64,000 nt of DNA from Bog-532 sp963830385 (lineage in GTDB: Bacteria; Actinomycetota; Actinomycetes; Streptosporangiales; Streptosporangiaceae). Below the pieces are notes generated by a model. That model searched no databases, was not told the origin of the DNA, and saw only the letters and a program-made list of their open reading frames with translations. The stretch lies in the NCBI GenBank assembly GCA_963830385.1, contig CAWHMD010000002.1, positions 620,001 through 684,000 of the forward strand, in the 5' to 3' direction. Both the position numbers and the translations under genes were made by a program. Positions 51,706 to 59,381 of the stretch are shown here, piece by piece; position 1 is the stretch's first letter, and every line of letters starts with the position of its first letter.

Positions 51706-52512
51706 ATGACGCAAGTTTCGGAAGCGCCCGCAAGAACGCGGGCGCAGATCGCGGCGAAGACCTTCCGCCAGGACCCGTGGTGGCGCCAGCCGGCCATCGT
51801 CGTCACCCTGCTGAGCCTGTGGGTCGCGTACGCCACGGTCCGGGTGTTCATGGGCCACTACTACTGGGTGCCCGCCTACCACTACCTGACCCCGTTCTAC
51901 TCCCCCTGCATCAGCGGCGAGTGCGTGCCGGGGTCGAGCAGCCTGGGCCAGTGGTTCCCGGCCGTGCCGCCGATCATCCCCTACGCCCTGGTGTCGCTGC
52001 CGTTCGTGCTCGGCTTCCGGCTGAGCTGCTACTACTACCGGCGGGCGTACTACCGGGCCTTCTGGCGGGCGCCGGCTGCGTGCGCGGTGCGCGAGCCGCA
52101 CGAGAAGTACACCGGCGAGACCCGGTTCCCGCTGATCATGCAGAACCTGCACCGGTACCTCTTCTACGCCGCGATCCTGATCTCGATCCTCAACACCTAC
52201 GACGCGGTGGACGCCTTCCACGGCAAGGACGGCGGCGTCGGCATGGGGCTGGGCACGCTGATCATCTGCGTGAACGTGATCCTGCTGTGGGGCTACACGC
52301 TGTCCTGCCACTCGTGCCGGCACATCACCGGCGGGCGGCTGAAGAACTTCTCCAAGCACCCGGTCCGGTACTGGGCCTGGACCCAGATCTCCAAGCTGAA
52401 CGCCAAGCACATGCAGCTGGCGTGGACCACCCTGGGCACGCTGATGCTGACCGACCTGTACATCATGCTCGTGGCCAGCGGCGCCATCAGCGACCTGCGA
52501 TTCTTTAACTGA
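51706..52512 (+). CDS. sdhC: Succinate dehydrogenase membrane anchor subunit
   Basis: 268 residues with five hydrophobic helices (for example AIVVTLLSLWVAYATVRVFM, IPYALVSLPFVLGFRLSCYY, YLFYAAILISILNTYDAVDA, LIICVNVILLWGYTLSCHSC, WTTLGTLMLTDLYIMLVASG). This long single anchor differs from the paired SdhC/SdhD of E. coli and is the form found with the actinobacterial SdhA/SdhB seen here. His residues in LHRYLFY and SCHSCRH may hold haem. It connects the flavoprotein and iron-sulphur subunits to the menaquinone pool. Ten bases before sdhA. Confidence 0.85.
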   Translation: MTQVSEAPARTRAQIAAKTFRQDPWWRQPAIVVTLLSLWVAYATVRVFMGHYYWVPAYHYLTPFYSPCISGECVPGSSSLGQWFPAVPPIIPYALVSLPFVLGFRLSCYYYRRAYYRAFWRAPAACAVREPHEKYTGETRFPLIMQNLHRYLFYAAILISILNTYDAVDAFHGKDGGVGMGLGTLIICVNVILLWGYTLSCHSCRHITGGRLKNFSKHPVRYWAWTQISKLNAKHMQLAWTTLGTLMLTDLYIMLVASGAISDLRFFN

Positions 52513-52522
52513 GGCGAACGTC

Positions 52523-54442
52523 ATGACCGAAATCCAGCGTTACTCCTACGACGTCGTAGTGATCGGCGCGGGCGGATCAGGGCTGCGCGCCGCGATCGAG
52601 GCCCGGATGCACGGCAAGCGGGTCGCGATCATCTCCAAGTCGCTGTTCGGCAAGGCGCACACCGTCATGGCCGAGGGCGGCGCGGCCGCCGCCATGGGCA
52701 ACGTCAACCCGCGCGACAACTGGCAGGTCCACTTCCGCGACACCATGCGCGGCGGCAAGTTCCTGAACAACTGGCGGATGGCCGAGCTGCACGCCAAGGA
52801 GGCCCCGGACCGGATCTGGGAGCTCGAGGCCTGGGGCGCGCTGTTCGACCGGACCAAGGACGGCAAGATCAGCCAGCGGAACTTCGGCGGCCACGAGTAC
52901 CCGCGGCTGGCGCACGTGGGCGACCGGACCGGCCTGGAGCTGATCCGCACCCTGCAGCAGAAGGTCGTGGCCATGCAGCAGGATGACGCCGCTGCTGGCG
53001 ACCCCGAGGCCAACATCAAGGTGTTCGCCGAGACCACGATCACCCGGCTGATCAAGGACGAGTCCGGCAAGATCGCGGGCGCGTTCGGCTACATCCGCGA
53101 CTCCGGGCAGCTCGTGTTCTTCGAGTCGTCGGCGGTGGTGCTGGCGACCGGCGGCATCGGCAAGACGTTCAAGGTCACCTCGAACTCCTGGGAGTACACC
53201 GGTGACGGGCACGCGCTGGCCCTGCTGGCCGGGGCGAACCTGCTCAACATGGAGTTCGTGCAGTTCCACCCGACCGGCATGGTCTGGCCGCCGTCGGTGC
53301 GCGGCATCCTGGTCACCGAGTCGGTCCGCGGTGACGGCGGCGTGCTGCGCAACTCCGAGGGCAAGCGGTTCATGTTCGACTACGTGCCCGACGTGTTCCG
53401 CGCGCAGTACGCGGAGACCGAGGAAGAGGCCGACCGCTGGTACACCGACGCGGACAACAACCGGCGCCCGCCGGAGCTGCTGCCCCGGGACGAGGTCGCC
53501 CGCTCGATCAACTCCGAGATCAAGGCGGGCCGCGGGTCACCCCACGGCGGGGTGTTCCTGGACGTGTCGACCCGGATGCCGGCCGCCGAGATCATGCGGC
53601 GGCTGCCGTCCATGCACCACCAGTTCAAGGAACTGGCCGACGTGGACATCACCAAGGAGCCGATGGAGGTCGGCCCGACCTGTCACTACGTGATGGGCGG
53701 GGTCGAGGTCGACCCGGACACCGCCGCCACCAAGGTCCCCGGCCTGTTCGCGGCCGGTGAGGTCGCGGGCGGGTTCCACGGGTCGAACCGGCTGGGCGGC
53801 AACTCGCTGTCCGACCTGCTGGTGTTCGGCCGCCGGGCCGGCCTGGGCGCGATCGAGTACCTGGAGTCGCTGGACGGGGCGGTCGAGGCCCCGGCCGCCG
53901 AGCTGGAGTCCGCGGCCGCCGAGGCCACCGCGCCCCTGGAGCGGTCCGGCGGGGAGAACCCGTACGCGGTCCACGCCGACCTCCAGCAGACCATGAACGA
54001 CCTGGTCGGCCTCATCCGGCGGGAGTCGGAGATGACCACCGCGCTCAAGGAGCTGGACAAGTACAAGCAGCGGGTCGCCCACGTCAGCGCGGAAGGCGGC
54101 CGGGGCTACAACCCGGGCTGGCACCTCGCGCTCGACCTGCGCAACATGCTGCTGGTGGCCGAGTGCGTGGCGATGGCGGCGCTGGAGCGGCAGGAGTCGC
54201 GCGGCGGGCACACCCGGGACGACTACCCGGAGATGTCACCCGACTGGCGCAAGATCAATCTGATGCTCTCGCTGTCGGGTGAGAACGTGGCGCTGTGGCG
54301 TCAGCCGGTGGTCTCGCTGCGCCCGGACCTGCTGGAGTTGTTCGAGCGCTCCGAGCTGAAGAAGTACCTGACCGAAGCGGAGCTGCCCGCCGAGCCGGTC
54401 GCAGCCGCCCCTGGGACGGCCGGATCGAAGGAGTCGGAGTAA
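52523..54442 (+). CDS. sdhA: Succinate dehydrogenase flavoprotein subunit
   Basis: 639 residues. FAD-binding VVVIGAGGSGLRAAIEARMH at the N-terminus, the covalent-flavin His46 in GKAHTVMAEGGAAAAMG, substrate motifs FVQFHPTGMVWPPSVRGILV, VRGDGGVLRNSEGKRFM and HYVMGGVEVD with FHGSNRLGGNSLSDLLVFGR. Oxidises succinate to fumarate in the citric acid cycle. The stop overlaps the sdhB start (TAATG). Order anchor-A-B is the usual one for this actinobacterial operon type. Confidence 0.97.
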   Translation: MTEIQRYSYDVVVIGAGGSGLRAAIEARMHGKRVAIISKSLFGKAHTVMAEGGAAAAMGNVNPRDNWQVHFRDTMRGGKFLNNWRMAELHAKEAPDRIWELEAWGALFDRTKDGKISQRNFGGHEYPRLAHVGDRTGLELIRTLQQKVVAMQQDDAAAGDPEANIKVFAETTITRLIKDESGKIAGAFGYIRDSGQLVFFESSAVVLATGGIGKTFKVTSNSWEYTGDGHALALLAGANLLNMEFVQFHPTGMVWPPSVRGILVTESVRGDGGVLRNSEGKRFMFDYVPDVFRAQYAETEEEADRWYTDADNNRRPPELLPRDEVARSINSEIKAGRGSPHGGVFLDVSTRMPAAEIMRRLPSMHHQFKELADVDITKEPMEVGPTCHYVMGGVEVDPDTAATKVPGLFAAGEVAGGFHGSNRLGGNSLSDLLVFGRRAGLGAIEYLESLDGAVEAPAAELESAAAEATAPLERSGGENPYAVHADLQQTMNDLVGLIRRESEMTTALKELDKYKQRVAHVSAEGGRGYNPGWHLALDLRNMLLVAECVAMAALERQESRGGHTRDDYPEMSPDWRKINLMLSLSGENVALWRQPVVSLRPDLLELFERSELKKYLTEAELPAEPVAAAPGTAGSKESE

Positions 54443-55233
54443 TGGAGTACAAGGCAAACCTGAAGGTCTGGCGGGGCGACGCGGGCGCCGGCGCCCTGAC
54501 CGACTACCAGGTCGAGGTCAACGAGGGCGAGGTCGTGCTGGACATCCTGCACCGGCTGCAGGCGACCCAGACCGGCGACCTGGCCATCCGCTGGAACTGC
54601 AAGGCCGGCAAGTGCGGCTCGTGCTCGATGGAGATCAACGGCCGGCCCCGGCTGGCCTGCATGACCCGGATGTCGATCTTCGAGCCGGACGAGACGCTGA
54701 CGATCACGCCGCTGCGGACGTTCCCGGTCATCCGGGACCTGGTCACCGACGTTTCGTTCAACTACGCCAAGGCCCGGCAGGTGCCGTCCTTCTCGCCCGA
54801 CCCGTCGATCAAGCCCGGCGAGTTCCGCATGCAGCAGGTCGACGTGCAGCGATCGCAGGAGTTCCGTAAGTGCATCGAGTGCTACCTGTGCCAGAACACC
54901 TGCCACGTGGTGCGCGACCACCCGGAGAACGAGGCCCCGTTCGCCGGGCCCCGGTTCCTCATGCGGGTGGCCGAGCTGGAGATGCACCCGGCCGACGAGG
55001 CCGACCGGCGGGAGATCGCCCAGGACGACTTCGGCCTGGGCTACTGCAACATCACCAAGTGCTGCACCGAGGTGTGCCCCGAGCACATCAAGATCACTGA
55101 CAACGCGCTGATCCCGATGAAGGAGCGCGTGGTCGGCCGCAAGTACGACCCGCTGGTCTGGCTGGGTTCCAAGATCGGCCGGCGCCCGGCGCCCAAGGAC
55201 ACCCCCGAGGTGCCGAACACGGCGATGAAGTAG
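54442..55233 (+). CDS. sdhB: Succinate dehydrogenase iron-sulphur subunit
   Basis: 263 residues from the ATG overlapping the sdhA stop. 2Fe-2S motif CKAGKCGSCSMEINGRPRLAC; second-domain motifs CIECYLCQNTC and CNITKCCTEVCPEHIK for the 4Fe-4S and 3Fe-4S clusters. It passes electrons from the flavin to quinone. A strong terminator hairpin follows 27 bases after the stop, closing the operon. Confidence 0.97.
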   Translation: MEYKANLKVWRGDAGAGALTDYQVEVNEGEVVLDILHRLQATQTGDLAIRWNCKAGKCGSCSMEINGRPRLACMTRMSIFEPDETLTITPLRTFPVIRDLVTDVSFNYAKARQVPSFSPDPSIKPGEFRMQQVDVQRSQEFRKCIECYLCQNTCHVVRDHPENEAPFAGPRFLMRVAELEMHPADEADRREIAQDDFGLGYCNITKCCTEVCPEHIKITDNALIPMKERVVGRKYDPLVWLGSKIGRRPAPKDTPEVPNTAMK

Positions 55234-55260
55234 CCGCTCCCGGATCAGGGAAGTTCGGAA

Positions 55261-55295
55261 AAAGGGCCTGGCCGCGCCCGGTGGCCAGGCCCTTT
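55261..55295 (+). terminator. Terminator of the sdh operon
   Basis: AAAGGGCCTGGCC pairs with GGCCAGGCCCTTT in a 13-bp perfect stem with a 9-base loop, 27 bases after the sdhB stop. The right arm ends in TTTC. The clearest terminator in the window. Confidence 0.9.
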
Positions 55296-55460
55296 CGGCT
55301 ACCCGGGGCGGGCCGGCGCCGTGGCTTGCCGGGTCGCCCGGCCACCGCCGCGGTACGCGGGTAATGTGGTCGTGCCCTCGCCTCGCGGCCTCGGTGGGAT
55401 GAGACGCGGCAGATGTGGCGGGTGAAATCTCGTATCCGTTTCCCTCCATGAGGCTGGCCC

Positions 55461-56829
55461 GTGATCCACCACTTGACCTATGCCGAGGCGATAGTCGTCG
55501 GCCTGTTCCAAGGCGTCACCGAGCTGTTCCCGGTGTCCAGTCTCGGCCACAGCATCCTCATCCCAGCGCTGGTCGGCGGGAGCTGGGCCACGGACCTGAG
55601 CATCACCGCGCCGGACTCCCCCTACCTGGCGTTCATCGTCGGCATGCACGTGGCCACCGCGATCGCCATGATCATCTATTTCTGGCGGGACTGGGTGCGG
55701 ATCGTCGGCGGGTTCTTCAGCTCGATCCGGGACCGCCGGATCGAGACCGTGGACCAGCGGCTGGCCTGGATGATCATCCTGGGCACGATCCCGGTCGGGA
55801 TCGTCGGCGCGCTGCTGCAGCACACGGTGCAGAAGACGTTCGCCAAGCCGGTCCTCACCGCGGTGTTCCTGACCGTCAACGGGCTGATCCTGTTCGGCGG
55901 CGAGCGGCTGCGGCGCCGGCAGGTGGCCGCGGCCGAAGGGGTGGCCGACGACCCGGACTACGGCGACTACGACGCCTACGAGGACCACGGCGGCCACGGC
56001 GGGCCGGCCGGCTCGCGGCGGCCGCGACCCCCGGTACGGCGGCGACCCCCGGTACGGCGTTGACCCGCAGCGGGGCGCCCCCCAGTACGGCGGGGGGCAG
56101 CCGCAGCGCGGCGGCCCGGGCTACGACGAGACCCGGGTGGACATCCCGACCTACCGGGCCCCCGGCCCGGACGAGACCCGGATCGACGGCCCGCGCTGGG
56201 ACGATCAGCGTCGCGGCCGGCCTCAGTACGCGGAGGGCTACACCCGCGAGGAGGACGGCTGGTACGAGGACCAGGGCGGCTGGGAGCAGCCACCCGGCCC
56301 CGAACGGCGGCCAACTGGAGCGCGGCCGGCCGGTGCGCGGCCGGCCGGGGCGCGGCCGGCCGGGGCGCGGCACTCGGCACCCGCCCAGGGGCAACGGGCC
56401 TACAAGCAGCAGGAGGCCGAAGAGGGCGTGCAGGCCGATGGGCGGCTGGTCAAGCTGGGCTACGGACGGGCCATCTTCCTGGGCAGCCTGCAGATCCTGG
56501 CGCTGCTGCCGGGTATCAGCCGGGACGGCGTCGTCATGATCGGCGGCATGTTCCGTGGTCTGCCCCGGCAGGACGCGGCCCGGTTCTCGTTCCTGCTGTC
56601 GGCGCCGGTCATCTTCGCGGCCGGCGCGCTCAAGCTGCCGGACCTGATGGGCCCGGACGGGGCCGGGATCCGCGGCCAGGTGCTGGTGGGCAGCATCGTC
56701 TCCGGCATCGGCGCGTTCCTGGCGCTGCGCTTCCTGGTCCGCTACCTGTCGGACCCCTCCCGCACGCTGACCCCGTTCGCCATCTACTGCCTGGTGGTCG
56801 GGATCGGCAGCGCGATCTACCTGGCCTGA
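55461..56829 (+). pseudogene. uppP: Undecaprenyl-diphosphatase-like protein (UppP), frameshifted in a low-complexity insert
   Basis: Starts at a GTG (55461). N-terminal half: GLFQGVTELFPVSSLGHSIL, the first active-site motif, with several helices up to about residue 155. C-terminal half in another frame: ILALLPGISRDGVVMIGGMF, the second active-site motif, to the stop at 56829. The variants PVSSLGHS and PGISRDG mark a paralogue group rather than classical PVSSSGH/PGTSRSG UppP. Between the halves about 150 residues of Gly/Pro/Tyr/Arg repeats (GGDPRYGGDPRYG, GARPAGARPAGARPAG) are inserted. The frame changes near 55998 in GGGCCGGCCGGC; span 3n+1. Enzymes of the family recycle the lipid carrier for cell-wall synthesis. 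Confidence 0.82.
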
Positions 56830-58358
56830 CCGGCGCTGGCAGCCGGGCTGGCGCTGGCGCCCGGCCCGAACCAGGTGGTCAGCGCGGCCGCCAGGGCCGG
56901 GTCGGCCGGGTCGCCGGCCCAGGCGACGTAGCCGTCCGGCCGGACCAGCACGGCGGCCGGGGCGGCGACCTCGCCGATCACCGGGAGCAGCCACCGGCCG
57001 TCGTAGCGAGCCCGGACGACCGGCACCCGGCCATCCCCGGAGGCGATGCGGACGGGCTGGCCCGGGCCGGGCTGACTCGGGCCGGGCTCGTTCGGGCCGG
57101 GCTCGGCCAGGCTGAGCAGGACCGGGCGGGCCCGGTGGAGCAGCGTGAACACCCGGACCGGGCCGTCGGCGGTGACCAGGTCCAGGTCGGGCATCCGCCG
57201 CCCGGTCAGCGGGTGCCCGTCACCGAGGTCGTAGCGGATGTCCAGGCCGGACAGCTCCCCCGCCAGCCGCTGGCGTGGCTCGTCCAGGCTGAGCAGCCCG
57301 GACAGGGTGTCGCGGAGGGTCTCGACCCGGTCGTCGGAACGGCTGAACACGGTGGCCGCCATCGTGGTCCGCAGCACCCGGGCCGCGACCGGGTGCCGCT
57401 CGTCGTGGTAGCTGTCCAGCAGGGTCTCCGGTACTGACCCGTCTACCACCCGGGCCAGCTTCCAGCCCAGGTTGACCGCGTCCTGGATGCCGAGGTTGAG
57501 GCCCTGGCCACCGACCGGGTAGTGGATATGGGCGGCGTCGCCCGCCAGCAGCACCCGGCCCCGGCGGTAGCGCGCCGCCTGCCGGGTGGCGTCGGTGAAC
57601 CGGGAGATCCAGGTCGGGTCGTGCGCGCCGAAGTCGGTGCCCCACACCCGGATGAGCGCCTGGCGGAGGTCATCCAGGGTCGGCTCGGCCCGCGGGCCGG
57701 TGTACTTCTCGCTGACCACGACCCCGACCCGGGCGCCGCCGTCGACCGGGCCGAACGCCTGGGTGCCCTGCTCGTCGCGGTGGATACCCCACTCCGGCGG
57801 CTCGCGCAGCTCGACCTCGGCGATCAGGGAGCTGGTGGCCGGCTCCCAGCCGGGGAACTCGATGCCGGCCGCCTTGCGGATCAGGCTGCGGCCACCGTCA
57901 CAGCCGACCAGGTAGCCGGCCCGCCAGGCCTGGCCGCCGTCCAGCTCGACCTCGACGCCGGTGTCGTCCTGGGTGAAACCGGCCACCTCGCATCCGCGCT
58001 GAACCGGCACGCCCAGCTCATCGATCCAGCCGGCCAGGATCTCCTCGAAGCGGTCCTGCCCGAGCGCCAGCCCGTACGGGTGCCGGCTGGGGAAGTCGCT
58101 GATGTCCAGCCGGATACCGCCGAAGCTGACGATCTGGGCCGGCTGCCCCTCGGACAGGAACCGGCCGGCGATGCCACGCTGATCGAGAACCTCGATCGTG
58201 CGCGCGTGCAGCCCGCGCGCCCGCGTGCCGACGAGCTCGGCGGTGGGCCGCCGCTCGGCGACGGCCACGTCGACGCCGGCCAGCGTCAGCTCGGCCGCCA
58301 GCATCAGCCCGGTCGGGCCGCCGCCGGCGATCACCACCGCGCGTTCGGTCACGGTCAC
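56817..58358 (-). CDS. FAD-dependent aromatic monooxygenase
   Basis: 513 residues from a GTG at 58358. Group A flavoprotein hydroxylase: AVVIAGGGPTGLMLAAELTL (FAD dinucleotide fold), GYLVGCDGGRSLIRKAAG (DG motif), RVLLAGDAAHIHYPVGGQGL and NLGIQDAVNLGWKL (GD motif). A C-terminal thioredoxin-like domain as in phenol and polyketide hydroxylases completes it. Similar enzymes act in antibiotic tailoring or resistance (rifampicin, tetracycline types), but no biosynthetic cluster is nearby. Converges with uppP, overlapping by 13 bases. Confidence 0.9.
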   Translation of the reverse strand: MTVTERAVVIAGGGPTGLMLAAELTLAGVDVAVAERRPTAELVGTRARGLHARTIEVLDQRGIAGRFLSEGQPAQIVSFGGIRLDISDFPSRHPYGLALGQDRFEEILAGWIDELGVPVQRGCEVAGFTQDDTGVEVELDGGQAWRAGYLVGCDGGRSLIRKAAGIEFPGWEPATSSLIAEVELREPPEWGIHRDEQGTQAFGPVDGGARVGVVVSEKYTGPRAEPTLDDLRQALIRVWGTDFGAHDPTWISRFTDATRQAARYRRGRVLLAGDAAHIHYPVGGQGLNLGIQDAVNLGWKLARVVDGSVPETLLDSYHDERHPVAARVLRTTMAATVFSRSDDRVETLRDTLSGLLSLDEPRQRLAGELSGLDIRYDLGDGHPLTGRRMPDLDLVTADGPVRVFTLLHRARPVLLSLAEPGPNEPGPSQPGPGQPVRIASGDGRVPVVRARYDGRWLLPVIGEVAAPAAVLVRPDGYVAWAGDPADPALAAALTTWFGPGASASPAASAGQAR

Positions 58359-58437
58359 GTGGCAAGCTCCCGGTCAGCCGATAGATTGAAGGTGCGGGGA
58401 GATACGCATCGCGCCGGGCCGCGACGGCCGGACCTGG

Positions 58438-58677
58438 TCAGTGGTGACGATGGCGATGGCGGTACTCGGCATCCTCGGCGGCGATCTCACGGTCCTGCTC
58501 GCGCTGCTCGGTCAGCTCGGCGTCGTCCTCGTCCTTGTGCAGGCGGTGCTCCAGCTGCTCGGCCCGGCGCTGCTCCTTGGGCGTCGCGTGTCCCTCTTTT
58601 TCCTGTTCGCGCAGGGACTCCAGCTCGCTTTCGAGAGCGTAGTCGCGTGGGCGGGGCTTGTCGCCGGGGTCTGACAT
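58438..58677 (-). CDS. Small highly charged protein, function unknown
   Basis: 79 residues from the ATG at 58677, with a good GGAGGCACTC ribosome-binding context. Almost entirely charged and helical (LESELESLREQEKEGHATPK, EQRRAEQLEHRLHKDEDDAE), ending in a His/Arg cluster (YRHRHRHH). Likely an extended coiled coil or disordered protein; the terminal His cluster might bind metal. No family recognised. Divergent from the methyltransferase gene. Confidence 0.65.
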   Translation of the reverse strand: MSDPGDKPRPRDYALESELESLREQEKEGHATPKEQRRAEQLEHRLHKDEDDAELTEQREQDREIAAEDAEYRHRHRHH

Positions 58678-58775
58678 GAGTGCCTCCACGGATCGGCGGA
58701 CACGCTGGTGCTGGCAGGCTAGCCGAACGGCGCGGAAATAGGCACCGCGGGTCCGGGTGTGCCAGGCTGGCGGGC

Positions 58776-59381
58776 GTGCCATACGAGCGGGACGTGCAGG
58801 CGTTCAACGACCGGGCGGCCGGTTACGAGGACGGGCGGCTGGGCCGGCTGCACCGGGACTTCGCCGACCGGGCCATCCGCATCGCGCTGGCCGTCGCCCC
58901 CGCCCCCGCGCGGGTGCTCGACGTCGGGTCCGGCACCGGCTACGCGCTGCGCCAGCTGGCGGCGGCGCTGCCGGGCGCGCAGCAGCTGACCGGGGTGGAC
59001 GCGGCCCCGGAGATGGTCCGGGTGGCCCGCGAGGCGGGCGGGGATGACGCGCGGGTGCGGTTCCTGGAGGGCACGGCCGAGCTGCTGCCGCTGCCGGACG
59101 GGTCGGCCGACCTGGTCATCAGCACGACCTCGTTCGACCACTGGGCCGACCAGCGGGCCGGGCTGGCCGAGTGCGCGCGGGTGCTGGTGCCCGGCGGGCA
59201 CCTGGTGCTCAGCGACCTGTTCTCGGTGCTGCTGTGGCCGACGCTGCTCGGCCCCCGCCGGGGCAAGGTCCGCACCCGCGGCCGGGCGGACCGGCTGATC
59301 GCCGCGGCCGGCCTGCGCGACCCGCGCTGGCACCGGCTGGCCGGCCCGATCGTGCAGACCGTGACGGCCATCAAGGCCTAA
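58776..59381 (+). CDS. Class I SAM-dependent methyltransferase
   Basis: 201 residues from a GTG at 58776. Motif I VLDVGSGTGYALRQLAAALP (about 42-61), acidic motif II in LTGVDAAPEMVRVAREAG, then GTAELLPLPDGSADLVISTT and ECARVLVPGGHLVLSDLF. This is the UbiE/Methyltransf_11 pattern; the acceptor (a small molecule) cannot be told. Converges with the beta-helix membrane protein gene, overlapping by four bases. Confidence 0.88.
   Translation: MPYERDVQAFNDRAAGYEDGRLGRLHRDFADRAIRIALAVAPAPARVLDVGSGTGYALRQLAAALPGAQQLTGVDAAPEMVRVAREAGGDDARVRFLEGTAELLPLPDGSADLVISTTSFDHWADQRAGLAECARVLVPGGHLVLSDLFSVLLWPTLLGPRRGKVRTRGRADRLIAAAGLRDPRWHRLAGPIVQTVTAIKA

Noticed and set aside
56817..58358. Part of a secondary-metabolite cluster
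   Set aside because: The monooxygenase has no polyketide, peptide or terpene synthase genes near it; neighbours are housekeeping genes.
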